From: Henckelia pumila
Taxonomy: Eukaryota; Streptophyta; Magnoliopsida; Lamiales; Gesneriaceae
Direction: 5' to 3'
DNA length: 64,000 nucleotides
Assembly (NCBI RefSeq): GCF_033568475.1
Contig: NC_133120.1
Span: forward strand, 174,995,991 to 175,059,990
The position numbers and the translations under genes were made by a program. Positions 34,370-45,875 of this stretch are shown here, piece by piece; the stretch's first letter is position 1, and each line of letters starts with the position of its first letter. Below the pieces are notes generated by a model. It saw nothing but the letters and a program-made list of their open reading frames with translations. It searched no databases and had not been told where the DNA came from.

Positions 34370-35110
34370 TTTCAAAGCAAACATTTAGCTTTATATTAAT
34401 CTATGGATTGATTACCATGTTTAAAAAATTTAAATTAAACATGATCTTGTATGGATTTTTGTTTGCTAAAAATTTAAAATTTTAAATATCTTGTTAAAAG
34501 GATTTTTCATATTTTTTAAAAATATATTATCTTGGAACTTATTGAATTATAACGTGAAATAGAACTGAAAATTGTGTTGCTTGTGTTTTTTTTTTTCAAA
34601 GCAAATATTTATCTTTATATTAATCTATGGATTGATTACTAAATTTAAAAATTTAAATTCAACATGATCTTGGAATGGATGGTTGATTGTTAAAAATTTA
34701 ATATTTTTATTATCTTGTTAATGGGAGTTATCCGATTTTTTTTAAACTGTTGATATTTTGAAAACTTTATCGTGTAAAAATTTTTTACATCTGCTGTGAG
34801 GTCATAACAAATATCGATTAATTTTTGTCTCATAGGTGAATTAATATTATGAAATTTAATATTTTATTATCTTGTTAAGGGGTGTTTTTTGTGTTAAATT
34901 TTTTTTCATCTGCTGTGAGCTCATAACAAATATCGATTAATTTTTATCTCATAGGTGAATTAATATTATGAAATTTAGTATTTTTATTATCTTGTTAAAG
35001 GGAGTTTTCTGATTTTTTTTAATGTTGATATTTTGGAAACTTTATCGTGTAAAAAGTTTTTTACATGTGCCGAGAGGTCATAAAAAATATCGAATAATTT
35101 TTAACTCATA
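34370..35110. repeat. Diverged direct repeats inside the Helitron-like element
   Basis: TTATATTAATCTATGGATTG occurs at about 34392 and 34616. CATAACAAATATCGATTAAT occurs at about 34805 and 34922, and a diverged third copy (CATAAAAAATATCGAATAAT) near 35079, each followed by TTT, a short variable stretch and CTCATAGGTGAATTAA. AT-rich and non-coding. Confidence 0.75.
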
Positions 35111-35395
35111 GGTGAATTAAATTTAAATGAATCTAATGTATCAGGATGAATTTATTATTATCTCACAATATAATCCTTAAATAAATTATTTGTTTGTTGT
35201 TTAAAGTAATAGATCAAATTTAATCTTATCCAGCAACAATTTTTATACTTCAAAAGGTAAAAATATCGGTTATTTATTATCTCATAATATTTTATGTTAA
35301 TATTTTATGAATACAAAAATTATGCAATATTTCTATAATTAGTAACGTGCTTTGGGCGAGAAAAAAGTTTGTTTTCTTATTTTAGCATACTTTTT

Positions 35396-35397
<2 letters not shown>

Positions 35398-35445
<48 letters not shown>

Positions 35446-35447
35446 AG

Positions 35448-35485
<38 letters not shown>
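35398..35485. repeat. Compound microsatellite (TA)n-(GATATA)n-(TTA)n
   Basis: A TA run (35398-35428), four GATATA units, then an ATT/TTA run to about 35485. Frames across it encode only low-complexity peptides. Confidence 0.92.
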
Positions 35486-35487
<2 letters not shown>

Positions 35488-35860
35488 CTAGTAAAAAAAT
35501 GCTCGGATGTAAAATAAAAGTTATTTTTAAACCTAGAGTGGATGGGAGGTTTAGTGGGATTTGGGGGAGGTTGATGGATTGGGTGATCATGACCCATGTA
35601 TTGAAAAATTGTGAGAGTGAGGGTTAAGAATTACTCAAGGTAGAAATGGGAAGAGAGGGTAAAATATGAAAGAAAGTTGGTGTTCTCAAACAAACAGTTA
35701 TTCTAACTCACTCAACTATTATAAGATAGTAAAGATTATTTTTATTTTTTGGTTAAAACTTGTGTAATTTATATATATATATATATATTATTTTTAATAA
35801 ATCCGTCTGTTGTGACGGGGGTTAAGCGGATCTCTACCCATTTATTAGATGAAATAAAAT
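35486..35860. other. Spacer with no recognised feature
   Basis: I see no gene here. A short TA run lies near 35770-35790. Confidence 0.5.
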
Positions 35861-35904
35861 CAATACATAAGAAGAAGACTAAGCCAACCTCTCGAGAAAT
35901 TACA

Positions 35905-37476
35905 AAATTCAATCGACGGAACACTCTCTAATTCTAATATAAGGTAGTCCGGATCTGTCCAATCTGCAAATTCCTTCGAGATGCCCCTGTATGCAGGGGT
36001 GGAGCCAGGATTGAAAAGTACCTGGGGCTGGCTCCGCCCCGTGTTAGACAATATATATGTATGAAAAGTCACTTAAAATCGAATCGAACTTTCTAAAATC
36101 GAATTAATTTTTTTCAATAAAATGAACAGATCGAACTTTACTATGAAGACCAAAAAAAATCAAACAAAAAAATCTATTATTTTGATCAGTAACCAAATTA
36201 AACGATATTTTCGATTTTTTAGAATTTTTTTTTAAAAAAATCAAGTTCTACTTCAAAATTTTTAATTAAAAACTGAATGATATAAATTTAAATTATTTAT
36301 TAAACTATTTTTTCAAGTTTAGTTTTATTGTCCAATAAAATTTTATAGGGAAATTTAACAGTGTTCAATTTTTTTTTATAAATATTAGGTAAGTTCATTA
36401 ACAAAAAACTATGATGTTAACTAAAATCCGAAACCAAAGCGATCTATATTATTTTTAAAATCTAAAACCGAACTTTTGAATAAACTGAATCGATTATTTA
36501 GATGAATTCAACTTGGTAGATTATTTCGATTGAAATTGATATTTTCTGCTCACTATAGACTGCAATTGATGTCTGCCCCTGATATATCGATATATATGCT
36601 CTTTCAGTTTAAAAATAACTTTTAAAATTTTATTTTCTTAATTTTCTGAAATAACTAACTAGAAAATTTCAATCATCCCAAAAATTTACAACAAACGATC
36701 ATTTTTCAAATCTCATAATTATTGAATTTTCAGTTATTCTAACTAGAAAATTCACAATACAAGCTCGATAATAATTTCAAAGTCAATAATTCTCAAATAT
36801 TTCAAATTTTAACCAATTGATTATTTTTCCTAAATATCGCAACAATAGTATTTAGAGTAAAAATCCAAAATTCAAAATTCATATGTATCCTAAATCAATA
36901 TTATCACAACTAAATATTCGATAAAATTTAGAGTTATCGAATTTATCTCAAATTCGCATAATTTCAAAACCTACGATAGTAAATCAACCAAAAAATGTAT
37001 AGATTGTTCTATTTTTAATTTTTCTTACATAGGGCTGAACATTTTTTTAAAAATTTTTAAACTACTAATTTTTTTTTTTTAAATGGGTGGGGCTGGATCC
37101 CACCCTAGCCTAAGGGTGGCTCCGCCCCTGCCTGTATGTCCGTTGGATGGAGAGTCTTCGATCCAAGAGTTAATCCCATGTTAGCCAACTCATCCGCCGT
37201 TGCATTTATCTCTCTGTATACATGAGATTTTCAAACATGAAAGTGGTGAAGAATTTATTGAATTTGCGTTAAACAATGACGGAGATTCCAGCTAGTAGCA
37301 TCTGCATCAATAATGGATAGAGCAGATAAAATCAACCTCAAGCCAAAGAGAAAATAGATTAAAGAGTTTGCATAATTCAAATCCCTTAGAATTGCATGCA
37401 ATTCGGCTCTAGTGTTCGACCCTAAGCCAATATATTCATGAAAAGCAATAATGGGGTCACCCCGATGATCTCTAAT
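35905..37476 (-). pseudogene. RNase H-like coding remnant, split by a hAT element
   Basis: On the minus strand 37476-37131 reads RDHRGDPIIAFHEYIGLGSN, TRAELHAILRDLNYANSL, then, after two in-frame stops, YREINATADELANMGLTLGS. This is the plant RNase H-like domain found in LINE elements and RNase H-like proteins (SN.RAEL and REIN..AD.LAN.G motifs). Reading resumes beyond the hAT insertion at 35993 with GHLEGICRLDRSGLPYIRIR, the common C-terminal segment. The upstream part is cut off by a gypsy-type LTR at 37477. It is most likely the 3' tail of a LINE-type pol or a host RNase H-like gene; the reverse transcriptase is not in the window. Confidence 0.7.
35994..37130. mobile_element. Non-autonomous hAT element, 1.14 kb
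   Basis: Termini CAGGGGTGGAGCCAGGATT and, as reverse complement, CAGGGGCGGAGCCACCCTTA form inverted repeats. Identical 8-bp direct repeats CCTGTATG flank it (35986-35993 and 37131-37138). CAGGG ends with an 8-bp duplication identify hAT. A second GGAGCCAGCCCCA-type inverted block lies just inside each end. The interior is AT-rich with no transposase frame. Confidence 0.92.
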
Positions 37477-38912
37477 TGTAAGGCCCGAGATTATAATTGA
37501 ATTTTAATCCGAGTATATTTAATTTAGAAATATTTAGAGTTTTGATTTAAATTCTAATATTCTTAAATTATTTATAATTGAAATTGAATTAAAAAGATTT
37601 GTCGAGGACCAATTTGCAAATAAGCAAGAATTGAGGGGCCAAAGTGAAAATATGGAAAATTGACTTGGACACTTGGCTTTATATGAGTTTTTACGTGTAA
37701 CTGAAGGAATTATTCATCACTTTCAACTGCCAAAAACGTGAGAAGTCCAGAAATCCATTCTCAAGTCCATTCTTCATCTTAAAAATTCAATATCTTTTGA
37801 TCCGTTCGTCCGATTTCAATTCTGAAGGTAGTTTTGGAATCCTTGCAAGAAGGGCTATCAATTGATGTAAGTATTATCTTGAGCTAGATGATTTTGAAAT
37901 TATGATATGAGGCAGAAATCAGATTTGATCATGTATTGATGTTCTAGAGCTTCTATGCATTGTTATATCGAAAGCGGATCGAAGATTGGATGCCGTTTGG
38001 ATTTGCCATGAATTTCCAGCTTATACTCGAGATTTGTATGCTTTTATTATGCTGGTTTATTATGGTTTAAATGTTTATATGTTCTGGTTAAGAGAAGAAG
38101 ATTGATATATATTACGATATCGAAGTAAAACCGAAGAACAATTGTCGTTTGTAATCTCCATGATTTTTCAGAAGTTATCTTTGAATTTATGCTTATGAAT
38201 TAGCTTATATATGATGATATTCAGCTGTTATAAGATGTATATGAAGCTGATATAAATGATAGATTTGATAGAAATGAGTTACGGTTGCCGAAGTTTAATC
38301 ATTACGTCGTCAAGTCAAGAATTTGTACGTGTTTGAATCTAGATTGATTGAGCTCAGTGTGAATTGAATTCTTGCTAATGTTCTTAGACTTATTTTCTGT
38401 CATTTCAGATTTACAACAGGGTACTTCAAGTTAAGAATATCGACTTCGAAACCGATCGACGAAAGAATAAGGTTTGCTTTGAAGATTAGCTTGCAAGACT
38501 TAGTTTGTTGAGCAGACTTTGAGTGAGCTTTGTTATGTGCAGCTTTTGAAGATTTAAGAGGTTGAAACCAAGATAAGAAAGATATAAGACAACCTTTACA
38601 TAAAGGGTTTGCACACTCAATATGATTTTATTGAGTATCCCTTTCTAAAACCACATACTTTGTGCTTATATGCTTGATTTAGCTTGTTTGTATAGTTGGT
38701 TTTTAGTTATGCTTTTGAATTTTGTTGCATTCATATTGGGCCAACTTTCTTTCGAGTTTTGATGGCTGAATTGCCAAGATGAGATGATAGGATGTTTGGA
38801 CGTATATTGAGGAGCTTAGGTGATTGATTCATCCCTAATGCTTGATGCTCGATATAGTTGACCAAAGTCCGGGAATAAACACTCAACGTCACCTCGAATG
38901 GAGAGTAGGTAG
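37477..38912 (+). mobile_element. Gypsy/LARD-type LTR, 5' part (plus orientation)
   Basis: It begins TGTAAGGCCCGAGATTATAA, like the LARD LTR start on the minus strand at 52591. It shares TTTAGAGTTTTGATTTAAAT, ATCTTTTGATCCGTTCGTCC and a CACCTCGA.(T/G)GGAGAGT block with that LTR. It is cut at 38912 by copia A, whose terminus starts at 38913. The bases GGTAG before the cut should recur after the 5' end of copia A, beyond the window. The LTR itself sits in the RNase H-like remnant. Confidence 0.8.
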
Positions 38913-40753
38913 TGTTGGAGAACGCGGCGATCAGATCAATTATGATTAATACCCGGTGCAGCGGAAGTTTAAAATTTTGTATGGAACGATTCCATAATGG
39001 GTATCAACCTTACGATTAAATTGTGTGTGTAAAAATTAAATAACAATTATAAAATTTTTACCTTTAATCTCGAATCGAGATTTTGGACACCAACAGATTT
39101 CTCTGCTCTTGTTGTATATCCCTGGAACTGATGGACGAACTGTTCTTCAATCAGGTTCACGAACAGAGATTTAATCCCTCTGATAGATTGCACTAGAAAA
39201 TCTATCAGAAGTTTTCTACGAAGAGATTAACGAATTTGATCCGTTAAACCAGACTGTAATTCAAAATCACAGGCTGGATTTTTCTGACAGAGAGAGGGAG
39301 GGGGGCGGCCACCTTTTAGAAAAATACTTAGGGTTTTCGAAAATTGTGACCTGTTGTGTGTAATTTCTGTACTGCAATATTTTATTTATAATGTAGGCCA
39401 CTAACAACTTAGGGCCCATTAGTCATAAGTTCAAGCCCGACAAGCAAAGCCCGCATGTTCAGAAATTAATATAAAATTCATCGTGACTCCGATTGATAAA
39501 CCGATTTCACCAATGTGCACAGAAACCATTTCTGCACCTTTTAAAGTCAAGATAAATTTTTCTGAATCCGAATTCAGTGATTTCCAAAATGGCCATCCCT
39601 ATGTCATTTTAGGAAATCTTACTCCTCTACTCTTAAATAAGAAGTCCAACTTCTTCGTTCATTAAATTTAACTCTTTAAATTTAACTATCTCAACGGGGA
39701 TTAAAAATCCATTAAACTGTGTGACCCTCAATGGTTCAGGGATACAGCTAGCCGTGGGCTCACAACTCCTTGTGACTCGGAACAACAATTTCCGACTTGC
39801 CCATCGAATCATGGTATGAGCGCCTAGCAACATCGCCCCATGATTCCCTAGGTATCACTGATAGTGCCTACAAGAACCAGTAGATTTTGGTTAGCGTACA
39901 GTACGGTCCCTTCATCCATATATCCCGATCGAATCAACAACCATTGGTATATCGAGAGTCGCTCGAGATTCGATAACTATGCAATACATCTTGAAGATCA
40001 AATAGTGACATCGCATGTGCTACTAAGAAACCATTTCTTAAATCACATCATGTACTCTGGCCAGAGATTCGTCACACTAATATCTCCTCAGATCGCATAG
40101 GATATCCACACTCGCAAGTATGTGGTGAATCCTTGACAACAAAGCATCGACTCCTATATGTGTTGTAACTGTACCCAATCCCGACACCTGATGACCCCAA
40201 TAGAGTCGGTAAACAAGTCAAAGCACAGTACTAGCATATAGAGTCTCAATGATGTCTCAAGTAGTAAGGACTAATGGTGTACAACCAAAACCGCGGACTA
40301 TATCCACTCGATAAGTGATAACCACTTGGAAAGTCCGGATAGGGTAGTTCGATCATTCAACATATGAATATCCATTTGCATGCTTCGAACATCTCTATGT
40401 TCCTTACCAATGAAACGTGGTATTCCGCATCGCAAATGCTAGTCTCAAACTCGAGCGATCCTTATCCTTATTATCGGACGGCTCAATCGACTAGGAACAG
40501 TTTAGAATATACAGTGACTATAAGATGTGTTTCATGATAGACATCTCCATGTTCTACCACATCTTACATACACTATAGTATATTCAAGGTCTTTATCAAA
40601 ACAACAATAGTATATCACAATATAACAATATGAATAAAGATAAAGTCATTTCCATTAATAAAAGTGTAAATTATATTAAACAAAAGATTATTTATACAAA
40701 GAGTCATCAAAGCCCTTAGCCACAAGTTGGCTCACCGGGCACCCACTCTTTCA
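38913..40753 (-). repeat. 3' LTR of copia A
   Basis: 1,841 bp. The minus strand starts TGAAAGAGTGGGTGCC and ends TTCTCCAACA. A TATA-like TTATAAATAA lies near 39385. Over the 710 bp shared with the 5' LTR at 55873 I counted about five differences by eye, which suggests a recent insertion. Confidence 0.93.
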
Positions 40754-40767
40754 ATCTCCCACTTGCC

Positions 40768-41295
40768 CTAAAGCCAACTAGTCATACTACGTAGACCCAT
40801 TGCTTCGCGATGTTTGTCAAATAATGGTCCTGGCAAGGGCTTAGTAAGTGGATCAGCGATATTGTCTGCAGAGGCCACTCTTTCGACAGTGATGTCTCCT
40901 CTTTCCACAATCTCCCGGATGATGTGGTATTTCCTCAGTACGTGTTTGGATCTTTGATGAGACCTTGGTTCCTTTGCGTGAGCAACGGCACCCGTGTTGT
41001 CACAGTACACCGGGACTGGACCAACAACTTCAGGAATGACGCCCAACTCTTGGACGAAATTCCTCATCCAAACGGCCTCTTTAGCAGCTGATGCTGCAAT
41101 GTATTCTGCTTCAGTGGTGGAATCCGCTGTGGTGTCCTTCTTGGAACTCTTCCAAGAGACAGCACCGCCATTGAGCATGAACACAAATCCAGAGGTTGAC
41201 TTCGAGTCATCCACGTCACTTTGGAAGCTAGAGTCGGTATAGCCTTCCAATTTTAGTTCTCTTCCTCCATATACCATGAACATATTCTTAGTCCT
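40768..41295 (-). pseudogene. Copia A RNase H, separated from RT by a TGA codon
   Basis: It continues the reverse transcriptase frame after TGA at 41293-41295. The domain shows GYTDSSFQSDVDDSKSTSGF, TTEAEYIAASAAKEAVW, VYCDNTGAVAHAKEPRSHQR and the closing NIADPLTKPLPG, then a stop at 40768-40770. The stop replaces an expected Arg and is most simply CGA to TGA, the usual product of methyl-CpG deamination. Confidence 0.92.
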
Positions 41296-43161
41296 TCATA
41301 AGTACTTAAGAATGTCCTTCACGGCTTTCCAATGCATTTGACCGGGATTAGCTTGATATCTGCTCATGACACTCAGAGCAAATGCTACATCCGGTCTGGT
41401 AGATATCATCCCATACATGATACTACCTATGGCTGACGCATATGGTACATGTGTCATTTTCTCTATCTCTTCATCAGTCTTGGGACACATAGACTTGGAT
41501 AGAGAAACTCCATGACACATGGGTAGATGTCCTCTCTTGGACCCATCCATTGAAAACCGTTTCAATATGGTGTCGATGTAGGTTGATTGAGTGAGTCCTA
41601 TCATTCTCTTAGATCTATCTCTATAGATTTGTATCCCAAGAATATAGGATGCCTCACCCAAATCCTTCATCGAGAATCTACCTGATAACCATATCTTTGT
41701 TGACTGCAACATCCCTACATCATTCCCAATGAGTAGGATGTCATCAACATAAAGTACTAAGAATGCCACAGCATCCTTAACTACTTTCTTGTACACGCAT
41801 GGTTCCTTCGGATTTTTGATGAAACCAAAATCTTTTATTGTTTCATCAAATTTCTGGTTCCAACTTCTTGATGCTTGTTTTAGACCATAAATTGATCTCT
41901 GAAGCTTGCATACCTTATGCTCGCTTCCCATGGATGTGAACCCCTCAGGCTGCTTCATATAGATCTCTTCCTTAATGTCTCCATTAAGAAAAGCAGTCTT
42001 CACATCCATTTGCCATATCTCATAGTCATACCATGCAGCTATGTCAATAAGGATTCTTATGGACTTGAACATTGCAACTGGTGAAAAGGTTTCATCATAG
42101 TCAACTCCTTGTCTTTGAGTATAACCTTTCGCTACCAATCGCGCCTTGTAGGTCAATACCTTACCATCAGGCCCAAGCTTTCTCTTGTAGATCCATTTAC
42201 ACCCTATTGGAACAATTCCATCGGGAGGATCTACTAAAGACCAAACTTGGTTTGTATGCATCGAATCTATTTCCGACTGCATAGCTTCAAGCCATAAATT
42301 TGAATCCGCATCAGAAATTGCTTCCTTGAAGTTTCTTGGATCACATCCAACATCGGGTTCATCTTGATCCCCTTCAAGAAGAAGACCATATCGAATAGGA
42401 GGTCTAGAAGTCCTCTCGGATCTTCTAGGTACAGGCGTGTCCAGCAATGGTTCCTGAGGTGTAGGATCGTTATTTTGTATTTCGGGTTCTTCTCGAATTT
42501 CTTCGAGTTCCATCATCTCGCCTTTCTTATCCAATAAGAACTCCTTCTCCAAGAAGGTGGCATTCCTTGAAACAAACACCTTTGTTTCAGCAGGATAATA
42601 GAAATAATATCCGATTGAATTCTTCGGATACCCTACAAAATAACATAAGCGGGATCGACTATCCAACTTATCTCCCACTGTCCGCTTCACGTAAGCAGGA
42701 CATCCCCAAATCCTCAAGTACGAATACTTAGGAGCTTTGCCATTCCATAACTCGTATGGTGTTTTGTCCACTGCTTTAGTGTGGACGTTGTTCAACAACA
42801 ATACCGCCGTTTCAAGCGCATAGCCCCAAAACGAAGGTGGAAGCTCAGTGAAGCTCATCATGGACCGAACCATGTCCAACAAAGTTCGATTACGACGCTC
42901 CGATACACCATTAAGCTGTGGTGTCATAGGAGGAGTCCACTGAGAGAGAATCCCATTCTCTTTTAGATAGTCCAAAAACTCGGTACTCAAGTATTCTCCA
43001 CCTCGATCCGATCGAAGTGCTTTAATACTTTTACCTAGCTTGTTTTCTACTTCAGCCTTGAATTCTTTGAACTTTTCAAATGCTTCAGACTTATATTTCA
43101 TTAAATATAAATACCCATACCTTGAATAATCATCAGTAAAGGTAATGAAGTAGGTGTGGCC
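41296..43161 (-). CDS. pol: Copia A integrase (C-terminal part) and reverse transcriptase
   Basis: The frame enters from the LARD insertion point at 43161. It carries the rest of the integrase core: [18 protein letters not shown] with its catalytic Asp, and NGVSERRNRTLLDMVRSM with the Glu. Reverse transcriptase follows: [34 protein letters not shown] and the catalytic LYVDDILLIG. It ends at the TGA at 41293-41295. The first 20 or so codons (43102-43161) lack their own start and belong to the N-terminal half now at 52592-54114. This half alone should make no functional protein. Confidence 0.93.
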   Translation of the reverse strand, partial: GHTYFITFTDDYSRYGYLYLMKYKSEAFEKFKEFKAEVENKLGKSIKALRSDRGGEYLSTEFLDYLKENGILSQWTPPMTPQLNGVSERRNRTLLDMVRSMMSFTELPPSFWGYALETAVLLLNNVHTKAVDKTPYELWNGKAPKYSYLRIWGCPAYVKRTVGDKLDSRSRLCYFVGYPKNSIGYYFYYPAETKVFVSRNATFLEKEFLLDKKGEMMELEEIREEPEIQNNDPTPQEPLLDTPVPRRSERTSRPPIRYGLLLEGDQDEPDVGCDPRNFKEAISDADSNLWLEAMQSEIDSMHTNQVWSLVDPPDGIVPIGCKWIYKRKLGPDGKVLTYKARLVAKGYTQRQGVDYDETFSPVAMFKSIRILIDIAAWYDYEIWQMDVKTAFLNGDIKEEIYMKQPEGFTSMGSEHKVCKLQRSIYGLKQASRSWNQKFDETIKDFGFIKNPKEPCVYKKVVKDAVAFLVLYVDDILLIGNDVGMLQSTKIWLSGRFSMKDLGEASYILGIQIYRDRSKRMIGLTQSTYIDTILKRFSMDGSKRGHLPMCHGVSLSKSMCPKTDEEIEKMTHVPYASAIGSIMYGMISTRPDVAFALSVMSRYQANPGQMHWKAVKDILKYL

Positions 43162-45875
43162 TGTGATGACCCGAGTTCTAATCTCTCATTAATCAACACT
43201 ATTAGACAATAATCAAAGTCTAAACAATTAATCAACAATGCTAGACAATAATCAAAGTCTAAACAAAAGAACAAATTTTTTTTTTTTTTTCAAATGGATT
43301 GCCCTGCGCACGCGCGGCCTGTCCTCTCGCGCGCGCGCCGGCACCCAAACCCGAAACTCAAAGGGTTGGCTCGCGCGCGCGCGAGCAGGAGCTCGCCCGT
43401 GCGCCGGCCACTGCACTCGAAACAAAATGTTGGCTCAGCTGCTGTCAAAAATGAAATCAAGCCTACAATTGATTCAAGATCATCTCCTACAAAAGTCTAG
43501 ACATGGTTTAATCAATCATAACATCTAACATGCATTCTAACATGCTATAATTGTTAGGAATAAACCATTCCAAGGCTTTACAACATAATCAAAATCTCAT
43601 AAACATGCAATAATCTTGTCATATAAAAACTAGTTCAAGATACAACATGTTGGAGTTAAATATTTGAAACATTACTCAAATTTCAAATATAATAACAAGA
43701 CCTTTAGATCATCCTTAACAAGTCTTGATACAAGTAACTTCTAAAATGATCATGTTTACGACTCAATAAACTTCATGACAGTTCAAACAACTCCTAACTC
43801 GGATCCTCACACTATATCTCTTCAATCCTTGTTCTTCATGATTGCTTTTGCCCTGTTCCAATCCCCCTATTGCAATGACACATACAACAAAACAATAGCC
43901 GGATAACTCCGGTGAGAAATATATTTCCCAGTAAAAGCAACTAAACATGCATATCAAACATATATCAAGATCATGATATAACAGTAAATACAATGCATGT
44001 TTTCAAAACAAGGTTCATTTCATCATTCGTCGGTTGGGATCCCGAGAAGTAGATATCATAACTAATCCACCGACTCTCCCGCTCGAGGTGGGGTTACTTA
44101 TCTTTCTTCTCTAGACTTTGAAACAATCATATATGCAAATCAGACGCTAGGCTAAATCAACCACCCAGGCCATACATATACAATCCTTCAAATCGTCTAT
44201 TCGAACGTTTCCGTTCATTTCAAAATCAAGGAATAAGTCTTCAAGATGAATGCAACATATATCATTATCAAAGCATTCATAACATCAAAAAAGTATTTAA
44301 TAACTCAAAGGAAAACACATAAGAGCAATTAAGAAAACAAGTATGTGATTTAAGGGAACTCGATACAAACCATCTCGAGTTGTAATCCCAATCAAATCGT
44401 AGTCCACTTTTACCTTCGTATATTGTTCGTTCTGAATTCTTCAACCTCAAACATGTACATCCATCTTCGTTCAATTCAATCCTTTCAGAATCGAGTCGAA
44501 ATCATCAGCACATCTTCAATCAAACCATTTCAAATTTCAAGCGAACTTCCTCGGTTCACTATTCGACTTCTTGAGTTGCTTGAGCTCGTAGCATGTCTGA
44601 AATATACAGATTGCATCTAACAAAATCAGTATACAATCCCAAGTTCATTAGCTCAATCGTAGACTATCCATATGGTTTCAAAACATAACCAATCATCGTA
44701 GCGATTGACAATCGGGAATCGTTACGGTATCGAATTCATTTCTAATTTCAATTCAATTCATACAGCTTTTCAAATCAATACTACATCGTTTGAATCTTCA
44801 AAACAGTAGCTAAACATATCAAATAACATCTTATCTCGACAATCATCTATCAAACTTGTCTCAAAACATCAATCGACGGCATAACGACTGAAAATCGGTA
44901 ACCGACGAAATATCGTATTCGAATTCAATCTCATCTCAACATATGTGATCATAAACCAGACAAATAACCACATACCAGCAGCTAAAATTTCGAGAATACA
45001 TGCTGGAGAATCCATACGATTCATTCAAAACTAAATCTTCAATCCGGTTTCGAATATAAACTAAACAACACGTCAAGAACAAGATCATATGCTCATGTAC
45101 TGATCTCTGCCAATTTCGTTCTACAAAACATACTTAAAGTACTCAGAAACTTACATCAAATCGAAGTACTCGTCTCAAGGATTCCAGAACATCTTTCGGA
45201 ATCGAAATCGGACGAACGGATCAAAAGTTACGGCATTTTGAAAATCGGAAAATCAACCAAAATGAAAAACGAGAAGGGTTCTCGGCTTCCACTGTTCAAC
45301 TTTTGAATTTCATATGCAGCCTACACGTTTCACTCCTGAATTTAAGACTTAAAATCGGATATGTATTGAGTAAATTGCAATTTAGTCCCTAAAACTTCAT
45401 AAAGTGCAATTCAGTCCTCGGCCTTCGTTTTAATTCAATTTCAATCCTACATAATTTTAGAATATTAGAATTTAAATCAAAACTCTAAATATTCCCAAAT
45501 TAAATATACTCGGATTAAAAGTAAATTAAATTCGGATTAATTAAATAATCCTGGCTATTTGCAATTTAGCCCTTCAACGTCGATAATTGCAAATCACTCC
45601 CTGATTAGGTTAAATCTTCAAAATTCATCTTCTTTAATTTTCGAAACATGGAATTAAATCTTCAATTCCATAAATATTCAAATCGAATATTTATTCTTTT
45701 ACTTTAAGAATTCTCGGAATTTAATTCTCAAAATCCACATATTCTCAAATTAAATATTTTCAGCTCGGAAATTAAATCTATCATTTTCATAACTCCTCAA
45801 ATCAATGTTAGCCCATAATATGGAGTTTAATTCTCAAATTCCATAATTACTAATTGACTATTTTCGGGCCTTACA
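43162..45875 (-). repeat. LARD copy 1, 3' LTR
   Basis: The minus strand runs TGTAAGGCCCGAAAATAG to CGGGTCATCACA. A CpG-dense block with CGCGCGCGCG runs lies at 43304-43415, near the LTR's 3' end. Two direct repeats containing CTAGACAATAATCAAAGTCT-like text lie at about 43203-43262. The small frames inside (43238-43528, 43763-43993, 44277-44620) recur in all three LTR copies but have no domain and are not called genes. Confidence 0.92.

Larger units (their letters stand above)
32934..35448 (-). mobile_element. Helitron-like element (5' end tentative)
   Basis: On the minus strand a hairpin, ATGTGC-ATC-GCACAT, is followed after 13 nt by CTAG, ending at 32934, with T as the next base. A short GC hairpin just before CTRR followed by T is the classic Helitron 3' end. 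The candidate 5' end is TCTATATCTATATC at 35448, preceded by A, but it lies in a GATATA microsatellite and is uncertain. An RPA-like fragment lies inside on the same strand, as in many plant Helitrons. No Rep/helicase sequence is seen, so the copy would be non-autonomous. AT-rich direct repeats fill 34370-35110. Confidence 0.55.

Noticed and set aside
43238..44620. Frames repeated three times in the LARD LTRs
   Set aside because: Their repetition follows the LTR copies; no conserved domain or codon signal.
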